Below, in pieces: positions 28,881 through 36,953 of a stretch of 40,000 nucleotides of DNA. Every line of letters begins with the position of its first letter. Position 1 is the stretch's first letter. Source of the DNA: Fimenecus sp051881455 (GTDB lineage Bacteria; Bacillota; Clostridia; Oscillospirales; Acutalibacteraceae); contig JBJEPX010000058.1 in the NCBI GenBank assembly GCA_051881455.1, positions 1 to 40,000 on the forward strand, read 5' to 3'. Below the pieces are notes generated by a model. It saw nothing but the letters and a program-made list of their open reading frames with translations. It did not search any database and had not been told where the DNA came from. Position numbers and translations under genes: made by a program.

Positions 28881-30248
28881 TTAACCTTTATAGTATTTAT
28901 CGAGAATTGCATCGTCAACACGGTCAAGCTCGGTGCGGGGAAGCATTGAAAGAAGCTCCCAGCCCAAATCGAGAGTTTGCTCAATCGTTCGGTTTTCAGT
29001 AAAGGACTGGTTTATAAACTCCTTTTCAAATGCCTTGCCGAAAGCGAGAAGCTGTTTGTCGGATTGTGAAAGCTCGTCTTCACCTATAACCGAGGCGAGA
29101 GCCTTTGCATCCTGCACCTTTGCGTATGTTGCAAGAAGCTGGTTCGCAAGGGGTTGATGATCTTCCCTCGTATAGCCCTCACCGATACCGTCCTTCATCA
29201 GTCGGGAAAGCGACGGAAGAACGCTTACAGGGGGATAAATTCCGCTTGAATCAAGGTCGCGGCTTAAAACGATTTGTCCCTCCGTAATATATCCCGTAAG
29301 GTCGGGAACGGGGTGGGTAATATCATCGTTAGGCATTGTGAGTATGGGAATTTGTGTAACAGAGCCCTTTTTGCCCTTTATCATTCCTGCACGCTCATAA
29401 AGAGATGCTAAATCAGAATAAAGATATCCGGGGAAGCCTTTTCTTGACGGAATTTCACCTCTTGATGAGCTGTATTCACGGACCGCCTCCGCGTAGGAAG
29501 TCATATCGGTCATAACAACAAGAACATGCTTGCCCAAATCAAAGGCAAGATATTCGGCGGCAGTAAGGGCGCATTTGGGCGTCATTATTCTTTCAATAAT
29601 CGGGTCGTTTGCAAGGTTTAAGAACATAACAACCCTGTTCATTACATTAGCCGATGTAAAGGATGAACGGAAATATTGCGCAACATCGTTTTTAACGCCC
29701 ATCGCCGCAAAAACAATGGCAAAATCGTCGCTGTCGGCAATGGTTGACTGACGGACAATCTGTACCGCCAATTCGTTATGCTTCATACCCGAACCTGAGA
29801 AAATAGGTAACTTCTGACCTCTTATAAGCGTTGCAAGAGCGTCGATTGATGAAATACCGGTTTGAATAAAGTTGCGGGGATATTCTCTTGAAACAGGGTT
29901 TATGGGCGCACCGTTAACATCACGGCGGACAAGAGGGAAAACCTCGCCCAAGCCGTCGGCAGGTCTGCCCAAGCCGTCAAAAACTCTGCCTAAGATTTCA
30001 GGAGAAAGGGGAAGCTTCATACTCTCGCCTGAAAGGGATGTTCTTGCGTTGTTCATTGAGATTCCTCGTGTACCCTCAAAAATTTGCAGGGTAACACGGT
30101 CCCCCTCAATTTTAACAACTCTGCCTGTGCGTGTTGTCCCGTCGTCAAGATGGAGCGTTGCCATTTCCTCGTATGAGGGATTGCTTACTCCGTCGATAAC
30201 GGCAAGAGAACCGTTGATTTCAGAAAGCTTTAAGTGTTCAATTATCAT
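28881..30248 (-). CDS. ntpB: V-type ATP synthase subunit B
   Basis: This is the non-catalytic nucleotide-fold subunit of the A3B3 head. It has 455 residues. The usual order is visible: N-terminal beta barrel with GRVVKIEGDRVTLQIFEGT (about 38-56), central region with FIQTGISSIDALATLIRGQKLPIFSGSGMKHN near 130-160 (no Walker A GKT, as expected for B), VVMTDMTSYAEAVREYSSSR near 243-262, and a C-terminal helical domain with LSRLMKDGIGEGYTREDH. It follows subunit A by 14 bp with SD AAGGCGG. Confidence 0.96.
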   Translation of the reverse strand: MIIEHLKLSEINGSLAVIDGVSNPSYEEMATLHLDDGTTRTGRVVKIEGDRVTLQIFEGTRGISMNNARTSLSGESMKLPLSPEILGRVFDGLGRPADGLGEVFPLVRRDVNGAPINPVSREYPRNFIQTGISSIDALATLIRGQKLPIFSGSGMKHNELAVQIVRQSTIADSDDFAIVFAAMGVKNDVAQYFRSSFTSANVMNRVVMFLNLANDPIIERIMTPKCALTAAEYLAFDLGKHVLVVMTDMTSYAEAVREYSSSRGEIPSRKGFPGYLYSDLASLYERAGMIKGKKGSVTQIPILTMPNDDITHPVPDLTGYITEGQIVLSRDLDSSGIYPPVSVLPSLSRLMKDGIGEGYTREDHQPLANQLLATYAKVQDAKALASVIGEDELSQSDKQLLAFGKAFEKEFINQSFTENRTIEQTLDLGWELLSMLPRTELDRVDDAILDKYYKG

Positions 30249-30262
30249 ATTCTCTCACCGCC

Positions 30263-32017
30263 TTACCGAAGTATTACATTGATTTTTGCGTCAATTTCCT
30301 TTTTCAGCTCATCAAACATCTGGGGGCTGTCGTTGGGAATGTCATATTTCATTTTAACAAGCTTATCAAATAATCCTGTTGCAGTAAGCTTTGAAATGGG
30401 TATCTGACGGGCAACGATTTCCTGACAGCGATGATAAAAATACAGGATTATCTGCATCATTTTAAACTGCTTTTCAAGGGGGACAAAGGTATCATCCTTG
30501 TGGAAAGCGTTTTGCTGTAAAAAGCCTACCCTTATAACGCGGGAAATTTCGATAATCAGCTTTTGGTCATCGGGCAAAACATCTGCACCGATAAGCTTTA
30601 CTATCTCCATTAGATTGTTTTCTTCCGCAAGTATAGCGCAAAGCTCCTCACGGTCTTTTATGAAATCTTTATCAACATTGTCTCTGTACCAATCTGCCAA
30701 ATCGCCTAAATACTCGCTGTAAGAGTTGTTCCAGTTAATAGCAGGGTAGTGCCGGGCATATGCAAGGCTTTTATCAAGCGCCCAGAAACAGCGTGTAAAA
30801 CGCTTTGTGTTCTGCGTAACAGGCTCGGAAAAGTCAGAGCCCTGAGGTGAAACGGCGCCGATAAGGGTAACGGAGCCCTCGGTTCCGTTAAGGTTTTTGA
30901 AATAACCCGACCGCTCATAAAATTCGGAAAGGCGTGAGGGCAGATATGCAGGGAAGCCTTCGTCGGCAGGCATTTCTTCAAGTCTGCCCGAAATCTCACG
31001 CAGAGCCTCAGCCCAACGGGAGGTGGAGTCTGCCATAAGAGCCGTGTGGTAGCCCATATCACGGTAATACTCCGCAAGGGTAATTCCCGTATAAATTGAA
31101 GCTTCACGGGCGGCAACAGGCATATTTGAGGTGTTTGCAATAAGCACCGTTCTGTCAAGGAGGGGATTGCCTGTTTTCGGGTCAGTGATTTCGGAAAATT
31201 CCGTAAGCACCTGAGTCATCTCGTTGCCTCGTTCACCGCAGCCTACATATATGATTATATCGGCGTCGCACCACTTGGCAAGCTGATGCTGAGTCATTGT
31301 CTTGCCCGTACCGAAACCGCCGGGGATTGCCGCCGCACCGCCCTTTGCAACGGGAAAAACGGTGTCGATTATTCTCTGCCCCGTAACAAGGGGCTTTTGA
31401 GATGGTAAACGCTCGCTGACGGGACGGGGATTTCTGATAGGCCAACGCTGTGAAAGGGTAAGGCTGTGCACCTTTCCCTGATTATCCGTAACCTCAATTA
31501 TTGTATCGTCAACGGTGTATTCGCCGTTAGTAGCACATTTTGTAACCGTACCGCTGATATTTACAGGCACCATTGCACGGTGAGTAATTACAGCGGTTTC
31601 GGGACATTCGGCAAAAATATCGCCGCCCTTTACAATGTCGCCCTCTTTCACTTTAAGAGTGACCTGCCATTTTTTATCCTTTGAAACGGCAGGAACATCA
31701 ATACCTCTTGCGATAAACGCGCCCGATACTGCTTCAATATCACGCAAAGGACGCTCAATACCGTCAAAAATATTTGTTAGTATGCCGGGGCCCAGCGTTA
31801 CGCACATAGGTGAACCGGTGGAAAAAACAGGCTCGCCGGGGCGAAGTCCGCCGGTTTCCTCATAAACCTGAACTGTTGTGGCGTCATCGGTAATGCCGAT
31901 TACCTCGCCTACAAGGCGACTGTTACCAACATATACCATTTCCATCATTTCAAGGTCTGTTTTCCCTTTAATGGTTACAACGGGGCCGTTAATGCCGTAT
32001 ATTTTGTTTTCAGACAT
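30263..32017 (-). CDS. ntpA: V-type ATP synthase catalytic subunit A
   Basis: This is the catalytic subunit of the V/A-type ATPase, binding and hydrolysing (or making) ATP. It has 584 residues. The P-loop GGFGTGKT is at 233-240, with GERGNEM (catalytic Glu region) near 262-268. The bulge domain of A-type subunits (about 115-185) is present, distinguishing it from F-type beta. SRWAEALREISGRLEEMPADEG lies near 333-355 (quoted in parts: SRWAEALREI, GRLEEMPADEG). The SD AAGGGGG is 7 bp from ATG 32017, and the gene starts 13 bp after subunit E. Confidence 0.97.
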   Translation of the reverse strand: MSENKIYGINGPVVTIKGKTDLEMMEMVYVGNSRLVGEVIGITDDATTVQVYEETGGLRPGEPVFSTGSPMCVTLGPGILTNIFDGIERPLRDIEAVSGAFIARGIDVPAVSKDKKWQVTLKVKEGDIVKGGDIFAECPETAVITHRAMVPVNISGTVTKCATNGEYTVDDTIIEVTDNQGKVHSLTLSQRWPIRNPRPVSERLPSQKPLVTGQRIIDTVFPVAKGGAAAIPGGFGTGKTMTQHQLAKWCDADIIIYVGCGERGNEMTQVLTEFSEITDPKTGNPLLDRTVLIANTSNMPVAAREASIYTGITLAEYYRDMGYHTALMADSTSRWAEALREISGRLEEMPADEGFPAYLPSRLSEFYERSGYFKNLNGTEGSVTLIGAVSPQGSDFSEPVTQNTKRFTRCFWALDKSLAYARHYPAINWNNSYSEYLGDLADWYRDNVDKDFIKDREELCAILAEENNLMEIVKLIGADVLPDDQKLIIEISRVIRVGFLQQNAFHKDDTFVPLEKQFKMMQIILYFYHRCQEIVARQIPISKLTATGLFDKLVKMKYDIPNDSPQMFDELKKEIDAKINVILR

Positions 32018-32030
32018 TTTTTTGACCCCC

Positions 32031-32609
32031 TTATATTATTTTCAAAGCGGATTTTTCCGCAAATACCGTTTTTTGAATTTCAAGGCGGCTGTCCAGAGTA
32101 TCGTCAGCCATAATACTGCCGTCACGGCTTGCGGCACGGAGTCCGCCCAAGAGAATTTTATCGGAAACTTCCGCTTTTACGCCGCAGGCTTCCTCGATTT
32201 TTTCGGCATACCGCATATCCTCATTGCGTAAAAATACGGTTATATCTCCGCCGATTGCCTTTTTTGCTTCCTTTGCACTTTCAATGAGAAAATCAAGATA
32301 GTTCTGCGATTTTGTAAATTCGCAAATTTTTTCCTTAACCCCGTCAAAAACCTTTTCGGTTATATCTGTACGCAGGGCGATAAGCGCTGTTCTTTTCTCT
32401 GTTTCATAGGCGGATATTTTGCGGTTGGCAGAGGTCAGTATACGGTCGCTTTCATATTCGATATAGCTTTTATTTTTCTTTTCCGCTTCTTCCTTATAGG
32501 CGGAAATGTTCTCGTCCTTAAAGCTCTGAGCCTTGTATTCCAGCTCCGAGCATTCCGCGTCGGCAAAATCCGAAACGGTTTTAAGAAAGGTTGTAAGGCG
32601 TTCCGACAT
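32031..32609 (-). CDS. ntpE: V-type ATP synthase subunit E
   Basis: This is a peripheral stator stalk subunit of the V/A-type ATPase. It has 192 residues, a long charged N-terminal helix (about 1-100, rich in Lys/Glu with regular hydrophobic positions) and a C-terminal globular part with ILLGGLRAASRDGSIMADDT, the conserved GG[LV]...DG...D.T motif near the end. It pairs in the stator with the small coiled-coil protein encoded first in the operon. It sits 12 bp after subunit F and 13 bp before subunit A. Confidence 0.9.
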   Translation of the reverse strand: MSERLTTFLKTVSDFADAECSELEYKAQSFKDENISAYKEEAEKKNKSYIEYESDRILTSANRKISAYETEKRTALIALRTDITEKVFDGVKEKICEFTKSQNYLDFLIESAKEAKKAIGGDITVFLRNEDMRYAEKIEEACGVKAEVSDKILLGGLRAASRDGSIMADDTLDSRLEIQKTVFAEKSALKII

Positions 32610-32621
32610 TTTGTCGCCTCC

Positions 32622-32924
32622 TTATATTTTTATACCGATTGCGTCACGGATATAGTCCGAAACCGAGTCGGCAGGATTGTGTTCGGGGTTTGTATCGGGT
32701 ATTTCAACAATCAGCGGACGGTTCTGCTTTTTCATTTCCACAAGAGAAGCGCCGAACATGGCGGCAGTACCGTGAGTGAGCAGTAAAATACCTGTTCCCT
32801 CAGCCTTCGCTTTTTCGTATTCTTCCTTTGCGGCTTCGGGGGATTTCACAAGCTTGCCCTCAATTCCCGCAAGGCGCATACCTATCATGGCGTCGGCGTC
32901 GTCGGTCAGTAAAAAGAATTTCAT
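32622..32924 (-). CDS. ntpG: V-type ATP synthase subunit F
   Basis: This small central-stalk subunit (100 aa) sits with subunit D at the rotor. It begins MKFFLLTDDADAMIGMRLAGIEG, close to the family's opening beta-strand and glycine turn, and has GILLLTHGTAAMF near 48-60 and RPLIVEIPD near 71-79. Only 2 bp separate it from subunit K upstream and 12 bp from subunit E downstream. Confidence 0.92.
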   Translation of the reverse strand: MKFFLLTDDADAMIGMRLAGIEGKLVKSPEAAKEEYEKAKAEGTGILLLTHGTAAMFGASLVEMKKQNRPLIVEIPDTNPEHNPADSVSDYIRDAIGIKI

Positions 32925-32926
32925 TT

Positions 32927-33385
32927 TTACACCTTTTGAAGAATAAGAATAGAAATAACAACGCCGTAAAGAGCGATTGATTCACCCAAGGCAACAAAGA
33001 TAATGGACTTACCGAAGGATTTGGGGTCTTCCGCAGTTGCCGCAATAGCCGCGGGAGCGCCTGCCGCAACGGCAATACCGCCGCCGATGCCTGCAAGACC
33101 TGTAACAAGACCTGCCGCAAGTAAGCCCATACCCTTTGAAGCGCCTGAATCGGCAGCTTCGGCTGTTTGTGTCTGCTCTGTCTGTGCCGTTTCGCCGTTG
33201 TCAGCCGCAAAAACGGAAACGGACATAAGAGAAATCATAACAATAAGCGCCGCAAATACAAGAAGATTCATTCTTACGGATTTTTTGATTGATTTGCCCT
33301 GTGAGCGTGCTTTGATTACCGTGAATGCGGAATAAATGAGTGCCACGGGCGCAAGGATTAAGAGAATGTAGAATAAAGCTGTCAT
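32927..33385 (-). CDS. ntpK: V-type ATP synthase subunit K (c-ring)
   Basis: This is the ion-carrying membrane ring subunit. It has 152 residues and four hydrophobic segments, but only the last two (about 86-115 and 126-150) form a recognisable c-hairpin, with the ion-binding Glu135 in VALGESIALYGVVIS. The first two (1-24 and 38-60) end in VFAADNG, followed by a Gln/Thr/Ala-rich linker (62-84), and look like an unrelated N-terminal extension. Glu135-Ser136 and Tyr140 reproduce the spacing of the Na+ ligands in Na+-type c subunits, although the glutamine expected on the other helix is not seen. The gene overlaps subunit I by 4 bases. Confidence 0.9.
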   Translation of the reverse strand: MTALFYILLILAPVALIYSAFTVIKARSQGKSIKKSVRMNLLVFAALIVMISLMSVSVFAADNGETAQTEQTQTAEAADSGASKGMGLLAAGLVTGLAGIGGGIAVAAGAPAAIAATAEDPKSFGKSIIFVALGESIALYGVVISILILQKV

Positions 33386-35337
33386 TTTTGTTTACCTCCA
33401 ACGAGTGTTTTTTTACTTGTGAACGGGCTGAACGGTTTGCCGTCGCCGTTATAAAATCTTGAGAACATTTCGTAGTATTCAAGTCTTAAAGCCTGAATTC
33501 CCGTGAGAAGTCCCTCAAGAGCAATTACAAGAATGTTGCCTAAGATTATAACAAATATATTTTTGCTTTCTCCCGCAAGCGAGAACACAACCATCATCAT
33601 ACCTGCGTGAACAAGGACGAATGCGCCGACGCGCAAAAAAGAAACAGTGTTGCTAAGGTACGAAAGGACATATTCCAACAGTTCAAATATGTTCTGTAAA
33701 ATAAAGTCCATAATGCTTGTGGGCTTCCAATCGGGGTGGCGGTCGATAATTCCTATGGGGATTTCTTTAATCATAAGAAGTACTGCCCCTGCGCCGATAA
33801 CGGCAAAACATATTGAGTTAGGCAGGGGGGCGGGACCGTTCATAAAGCCTGAGGCGAAATTGACGCCTGCCAGATAAACCATAAGTCCCACAAGACCGTT
33901 TTGGCTGAATATGGCTTCTCCGAAGTGCTTTCGGCGTATGCAAGCGTAAATGTTAAGGAAAATTGAAAACGCCGTAAGCGCAATTCCTATTCCGATTGCC
34001 AGCAAAAGCACGGTGTTTACGCTTTCCATAACCTCCAAGGGCTTGCCGCTCCAACCGAGGCGGTGATAAACGGGGTCAAGCAATTCTTCATATCCGAACA
34101 CACTGCCGAATAAAAAGCCGAAGCACATTGAGGATATACCGCAGGGGATAAGGATTTTTCCAAGCCCCATATTTTTAAGCTTATACATTAAAAAGCCTGC
34201 AACGGCAAGGACAAATCCCTGCCCCATATCGCCGAACATTATTCCGAAAAGGATGGTGTATGTTATCGCCACAAAAGCCGTAACATCAATATCGGAATAG
34301 GATGGCGTACCGTACATATCAATGTAGAATTTATAAGGCTCAACAAGATATTTCAGCGGACCGAAGACCTTTTTGATTTTTACAGGAGGGTCATATTTGT
34401 GCTCCTCAGGTGCGGATGCCTCCGCAGATACCGTTTCAATACTGTTGACCGCATCAAGGAATTTCTTTTCCTCACGCTTGGGAACCCAACCTACCATCAT
34501 AAAGTAGTGACCGTTATGCAAAGTGTATGATTTAAGCTGATGCGCCTCGTCAAGAGCTACAAGCTTTGAGTATGCTTTGCTTATAAACTCTTCTTCATTT
34601 TGCTGTAAGGCGCTTCCCTCATCTTTTAATGCTTCAATTTGCTCCGAAATAATCGCAAGGTTGTTTTGAAGTTCTTTTATGATATTGTCAACCGTTCCTG
34701 CCGCGCCGGGAATTTCAAAAGGCTCAAAAAGGAGCATTGCGAAAATTCCGTCAACCTCGTCAATTCTGTTTCTCGGTGCGAAATATGCGCCCCAATAATC
34801 CGTTTTGTCGGTTGAGCATGGAACAAAATAGAAATAAGGACATCTTTCAAAAACTGCATTGAGCTTATTTATGCTGTCCTTGGGCAGATGACCGAAACGA
34901 ACCCGAACATATTCAAGGTCGGTAATTTTATCAAGGTCAACCGAAAGCCCCTTAAAATGGGAAAACTTTGTAAGCCCGTCCTCACATTTTTTCTTTTGTT
35001 CCAAAAGCATTGCCTTGCGCTGGGCAAGAGCTTCCGCTTTTTTATTCAGCTCCTCAATGCGCTTAATATCCTCATCGGTGAGCCTTTCGCCTGCGGCTTT
35101 TTCATCGAAATCAGGTGTGTAGCCGCTGTCTTTCAAAAGAGCCTGTATTTCAGCGAGCCGTGATTCGTAAGGATTTTCCTCGGTATAAGGCAAAAATCCC
35201 ATTGATACCGATGAAGAAAAAACTTTGCTTGCGGCTTCGGGCTGAAAACAGCCGCATTCCGTAATGGTATGAACCAAATCGTCAAGCCGACTGTTGTCGC
35301 CGCTGATTTTTACAAATCTCATTTTTTCTATGGACAT
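33382..35337 (-). CDS. ntpI: V-type ATP synthase subunit I
   Basis: This large stator membrane subunit (the a-subunit equivalent) forms the ion half-channels next to the c-ring. It has 651 residues. The cytosolic N-terminal half (1-330) has coiled-coil stretches near 90-120 and 215-245. The C-terminal half holds about seven to eight membrane segments, with GIMFGDMGQGFVLAVAG near 365-381 and SYLSNTVSFLRVGAFVLVHA near 563-582, where the conserved Arg of the ion path lies. The SD AAGGAG is 7 bp from ATG 35337. It overlaps subunit C by 10 bases and subunit K by 4. Confidence 0.95.
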   Translation of the reverse strand: MSIEKMRFVKISGDNSRLDDLVHTITECGCFQPEAASKVFSSSVSMGFLPYTEENPYESRLAEIQALLKDSGYTPDFDEKAAGERLTDEDIKRIEELNKKAEALAQRKAMLLEQKKKCEDGLTKFSHFKGLSVDLDKITDLEYVRVRFGHLPKDSINKLNAVFERCPYFYFVPCSTDKTDYWGAYFAPRNRIDEVDGIFAMLLFEPFEIPGAAGTVDNIIKELQNNLAIISEQIEALKDEGSALQQNEEEFISKAYSKLVALDEAHQLKSYTLHNGHYFMMVGWVPKREEKKFLDAVNSIETVSAEASAPEEHKYDPPVKIKKVFGPLKYLVEPYKFYIDMYGTPSYSDIDVTAFVAITYTILFGIMFGDMGQGFVLAVAGFLMYKLKNMGLGKILIPCGISSMCFGFLFGSVFGYEELLDPVYHRLGWSGKPLEVMESVNTVLLLAIGIGIALTAFSIFLNIYACIRRKHFGEAIFSQNGLVGLMVYLAGVNFASGFMNGPAPLPNSICFAVIGAGAVLLMIKEIPIGIIDRHPDWKPTSIMDFILQNIFELLEYVLSYLSNTVSFLRVGAFVLVHAGMMMVVFSLAGESKNIFVIILGNILVIALEGLLTGIQALRLEYYEMFSRFYNGDGKPFSPFTSKKTLVGGKQK

Positions 35338-36374
35338 ACATCTTCTCCTTTCACAAGGATTTCTGATATTTCATCGGGAGATAAATTATATTTTATTCCT
35401 TCGATAATATGTGTAATATTTTTTATTTCGTTTTCAGCTACTGTGCTGTAACAAAGCATACAAACCATTGGGTTCTGTGAAAAACGCAGTTTCTTTGCGC
35501 ACATTTTAACAACGGCTTCGCGGGTAATCTTTTCAAGGGAGTAAGCGCCGTTTTCAGAAATATATTTTTTATAAACGGAGGAACGGACAATATTGAAAAC
35601 CTCTTTACCCGTTTTACTTCCGATAAGCTTTTGTATCTCTTTATCCGTAAAGCCGCTCACCGTTGAAACATACATATTCGCCTTGTAGTTGTCAGCGGCG
35701 GAGTAGTTTTCGTTAAGACGGTAAAACGCCTCAATCATAATCATATCCGAAAGAAAACGGAAATAATTGAGGATTTCCTCACGCTGTTTTCCCTTAAAAT
35801 TCTTTTTAACCGTTTCGGCGGTTGTTGAATAAAGATATCCGTAAAGCGCGTTTTCAAGCACAGGAAGATTAAGCTGTGTATTGCTCAAAGCGATTGAATT
35901 AAGCACTTTGTGATACGGCGTGCCTTTAAGATATTCCGCAAGGTCAGAAAATGACAGAGCCTTTTGGAGTGTTTCGCCGAAAACCGTCTGCTCTTTTTTG
36001 AAAAATTCGGGTACGGTAAATAAATCTGCAATTACATCGGTATCAAGGTGCTGAGCGCAGTGAATTACGGTTTCGATTTCGTTTTTCGTTATAAAGTATT
36101 TATAAAGACTTTCTCCTATAAGCTTTTCAAAACGGCAAAGCGAGGCAATTCTTTCAAGCTGTGCCTGCTTCATCACATTTTCAAACCGCGCACGGGATAA
36201 ATTAACGCCGGGGAGCTTTTCAAGATATTCGCCGTATGAGGTGTTGGATTTGAGATACGCAAACAGCTCTGCCTGAGAACGGCAGGCAAGCATGGCAGAA
36301 TAGTTTTCACTTGTAAGTCGTTTGGCATAAAGCGCGTGCGCTTTGGCAAGCAGTGCATTTTCCGCCTTGTTCAC
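35328..36374 (-). CDS. ntpC: V-type ATP synthase subunit C
   Basis: This rotor subunit (the d/C subunit) is a funnel that couples the central stalk to the c-ring. It has 348 residues, mainly helical, with the typical three-fold repeated architecture and a conserved N-terminal stretch AHALYAKRLTSENYSAMLAC. The start is GTG 36374, with GGGAG 8 bp upstream; a GTG at 36383 overlaps the SD itself. The 3' end overlaps subunit I by 10 bases. It is the second gene of the operon, 36 bp after the small coiled-coil gene. Confidence 0.9.
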   Translation of the reverse strand: MNKAENALLAKAHALYAKRLTSENYSAMLACRSQAELFAYLKSNTSYGEYLEKLPGVNLSRARFENVMKQAQLERIASLCRFEKLIGESLYKYFITKNEIETVIHCAQHLDTDVIADLFTVPEFFKKEQTVFGETLQKALSFSDLAEYLKGTPYHKVLNSIALSNTQLNLPVLENALYGYLYSTTAETVKKNFKGKQREEILNYFRFLSDMIMIEAFYRLNENYSAADNYKANMYVSTVSGFTDKEIQKLIGSKTGKEVFNIVRSSVYKKYISENGAYSLEKITREAVVKMCAKKLRFSQNPMVCMLCYSTVAENEIKNITHIIEGIKYNLSPDEISEILVKGEDVCP

Positions 36375-36410
36375 GGTTCTCACTCCCTTCTCATAACTTT
36401 TTTACGGCTT

Positions 36411-36719
36411 TTACTTAATTATTTCGCTGAAAATTTCGTCAATCCATTTGTCGCGGTTTTCACCGTAAGACTTATTGAGCGATTCTTCCGTATCGTTAAA
36501 GTATGCGTCAATACGGGAAATTTCGGATTTCACCTTTGCCTCGGTTTCGTCCTTTGTTTTTTCTATTGCTTCGTTTGCAGACTGCTGAAGCTTTCTGTCA
36601 ATATCGGCTTTTTCCGCCGCAATTTCATCGTTTATCATTTCAAGACGCTGCTTTTGAACGGAAACCTTTTCTCTTGCAGCACGGTCTGTTTCAATGATTC
36701 TTTCAAGGATTTTTTCCAC
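36411..36719 (-). CDS. Small coiled-coil V-ATPase stalk subunit (G/H-like)
   Basis: This 102-residue protein is almost wholly helical and charged, with heptad-like hydrophobic spacing from 3 to 85. It fits the peripheral-stalk partner of subunit E, called G, H or NtpF in different systems. It starts with GTG 36719, with AAAGGAG 10 bp upstream. As the first gene of the ATPase operon it stands directly behind the promoter. Sequence conservation in this family is low, so assignment rests on size, coiled-coil content and position. Confidence 0.8.
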   Translation of the reverse strand: MEKILERIIETDRAAREKVSVQKQRLEMINDEIAAEKADIDRKLQQSANEAIEKTKDETEAKVKSEISRIDAYFNDTEESLNKSYGENRDKWIDEIFSEIIK

Positions 36720-36788
36720 GATGCCGCATCTCCTTTACCGTAATTTTATTATACCCGAAAGTGTCGGATAAGAATGTTTCAAACTGTT

Positions 36789-36817
36789 ATTATACTCTTG
36801 AATTCTGAAAATCACAA
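36789..36817 (-). promoter_or_regulatory. Promoter of the V-ATPase operon
   Basis: On the minus strand TTGTGA (36817-36812) and TATAAT (36794-36789) are 17 bp apart. A second TATAAT nearer the gene (minus strand, around 36750) lacks a good -35. Confidence 0.7.
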
Positions 36818-36893
36818 GGGCAATTTGTATAAAAATGAACCTGTTTTTTCTACAATAAAGAGTAGAAATTGATAAAAAAATAGCATTAAATAA

Positions 36894-36923
36894 TTGTTTT
36901 TCAAAAAACAGTATGATATACTG
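36894..36923 (+). promoter_or_regulatory. Promoter of the GH13-MFS operon with a palindromic -10
   Basis: TTGTTT (36894-36899) and TATACT (36917-36922) are 17 bp apart with an extended -10 (TGA before it). CAGTAT-GAT-ATACTG (36909-36923) is a palindrome covering the -10 and could be a repressor site. Confidence 0.65.
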
Positions 36924-36953
36924 ATAATATATTTTGAACAGGGGTGATATTTT

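Noticed and set aside
28661..36743. Long plus-strand open frames opposite the ATPase genes (up to about 135 codons)
   Set aside because: They are antisense shadows of strongly conserved ATPase subunits and have no SD or promoter.
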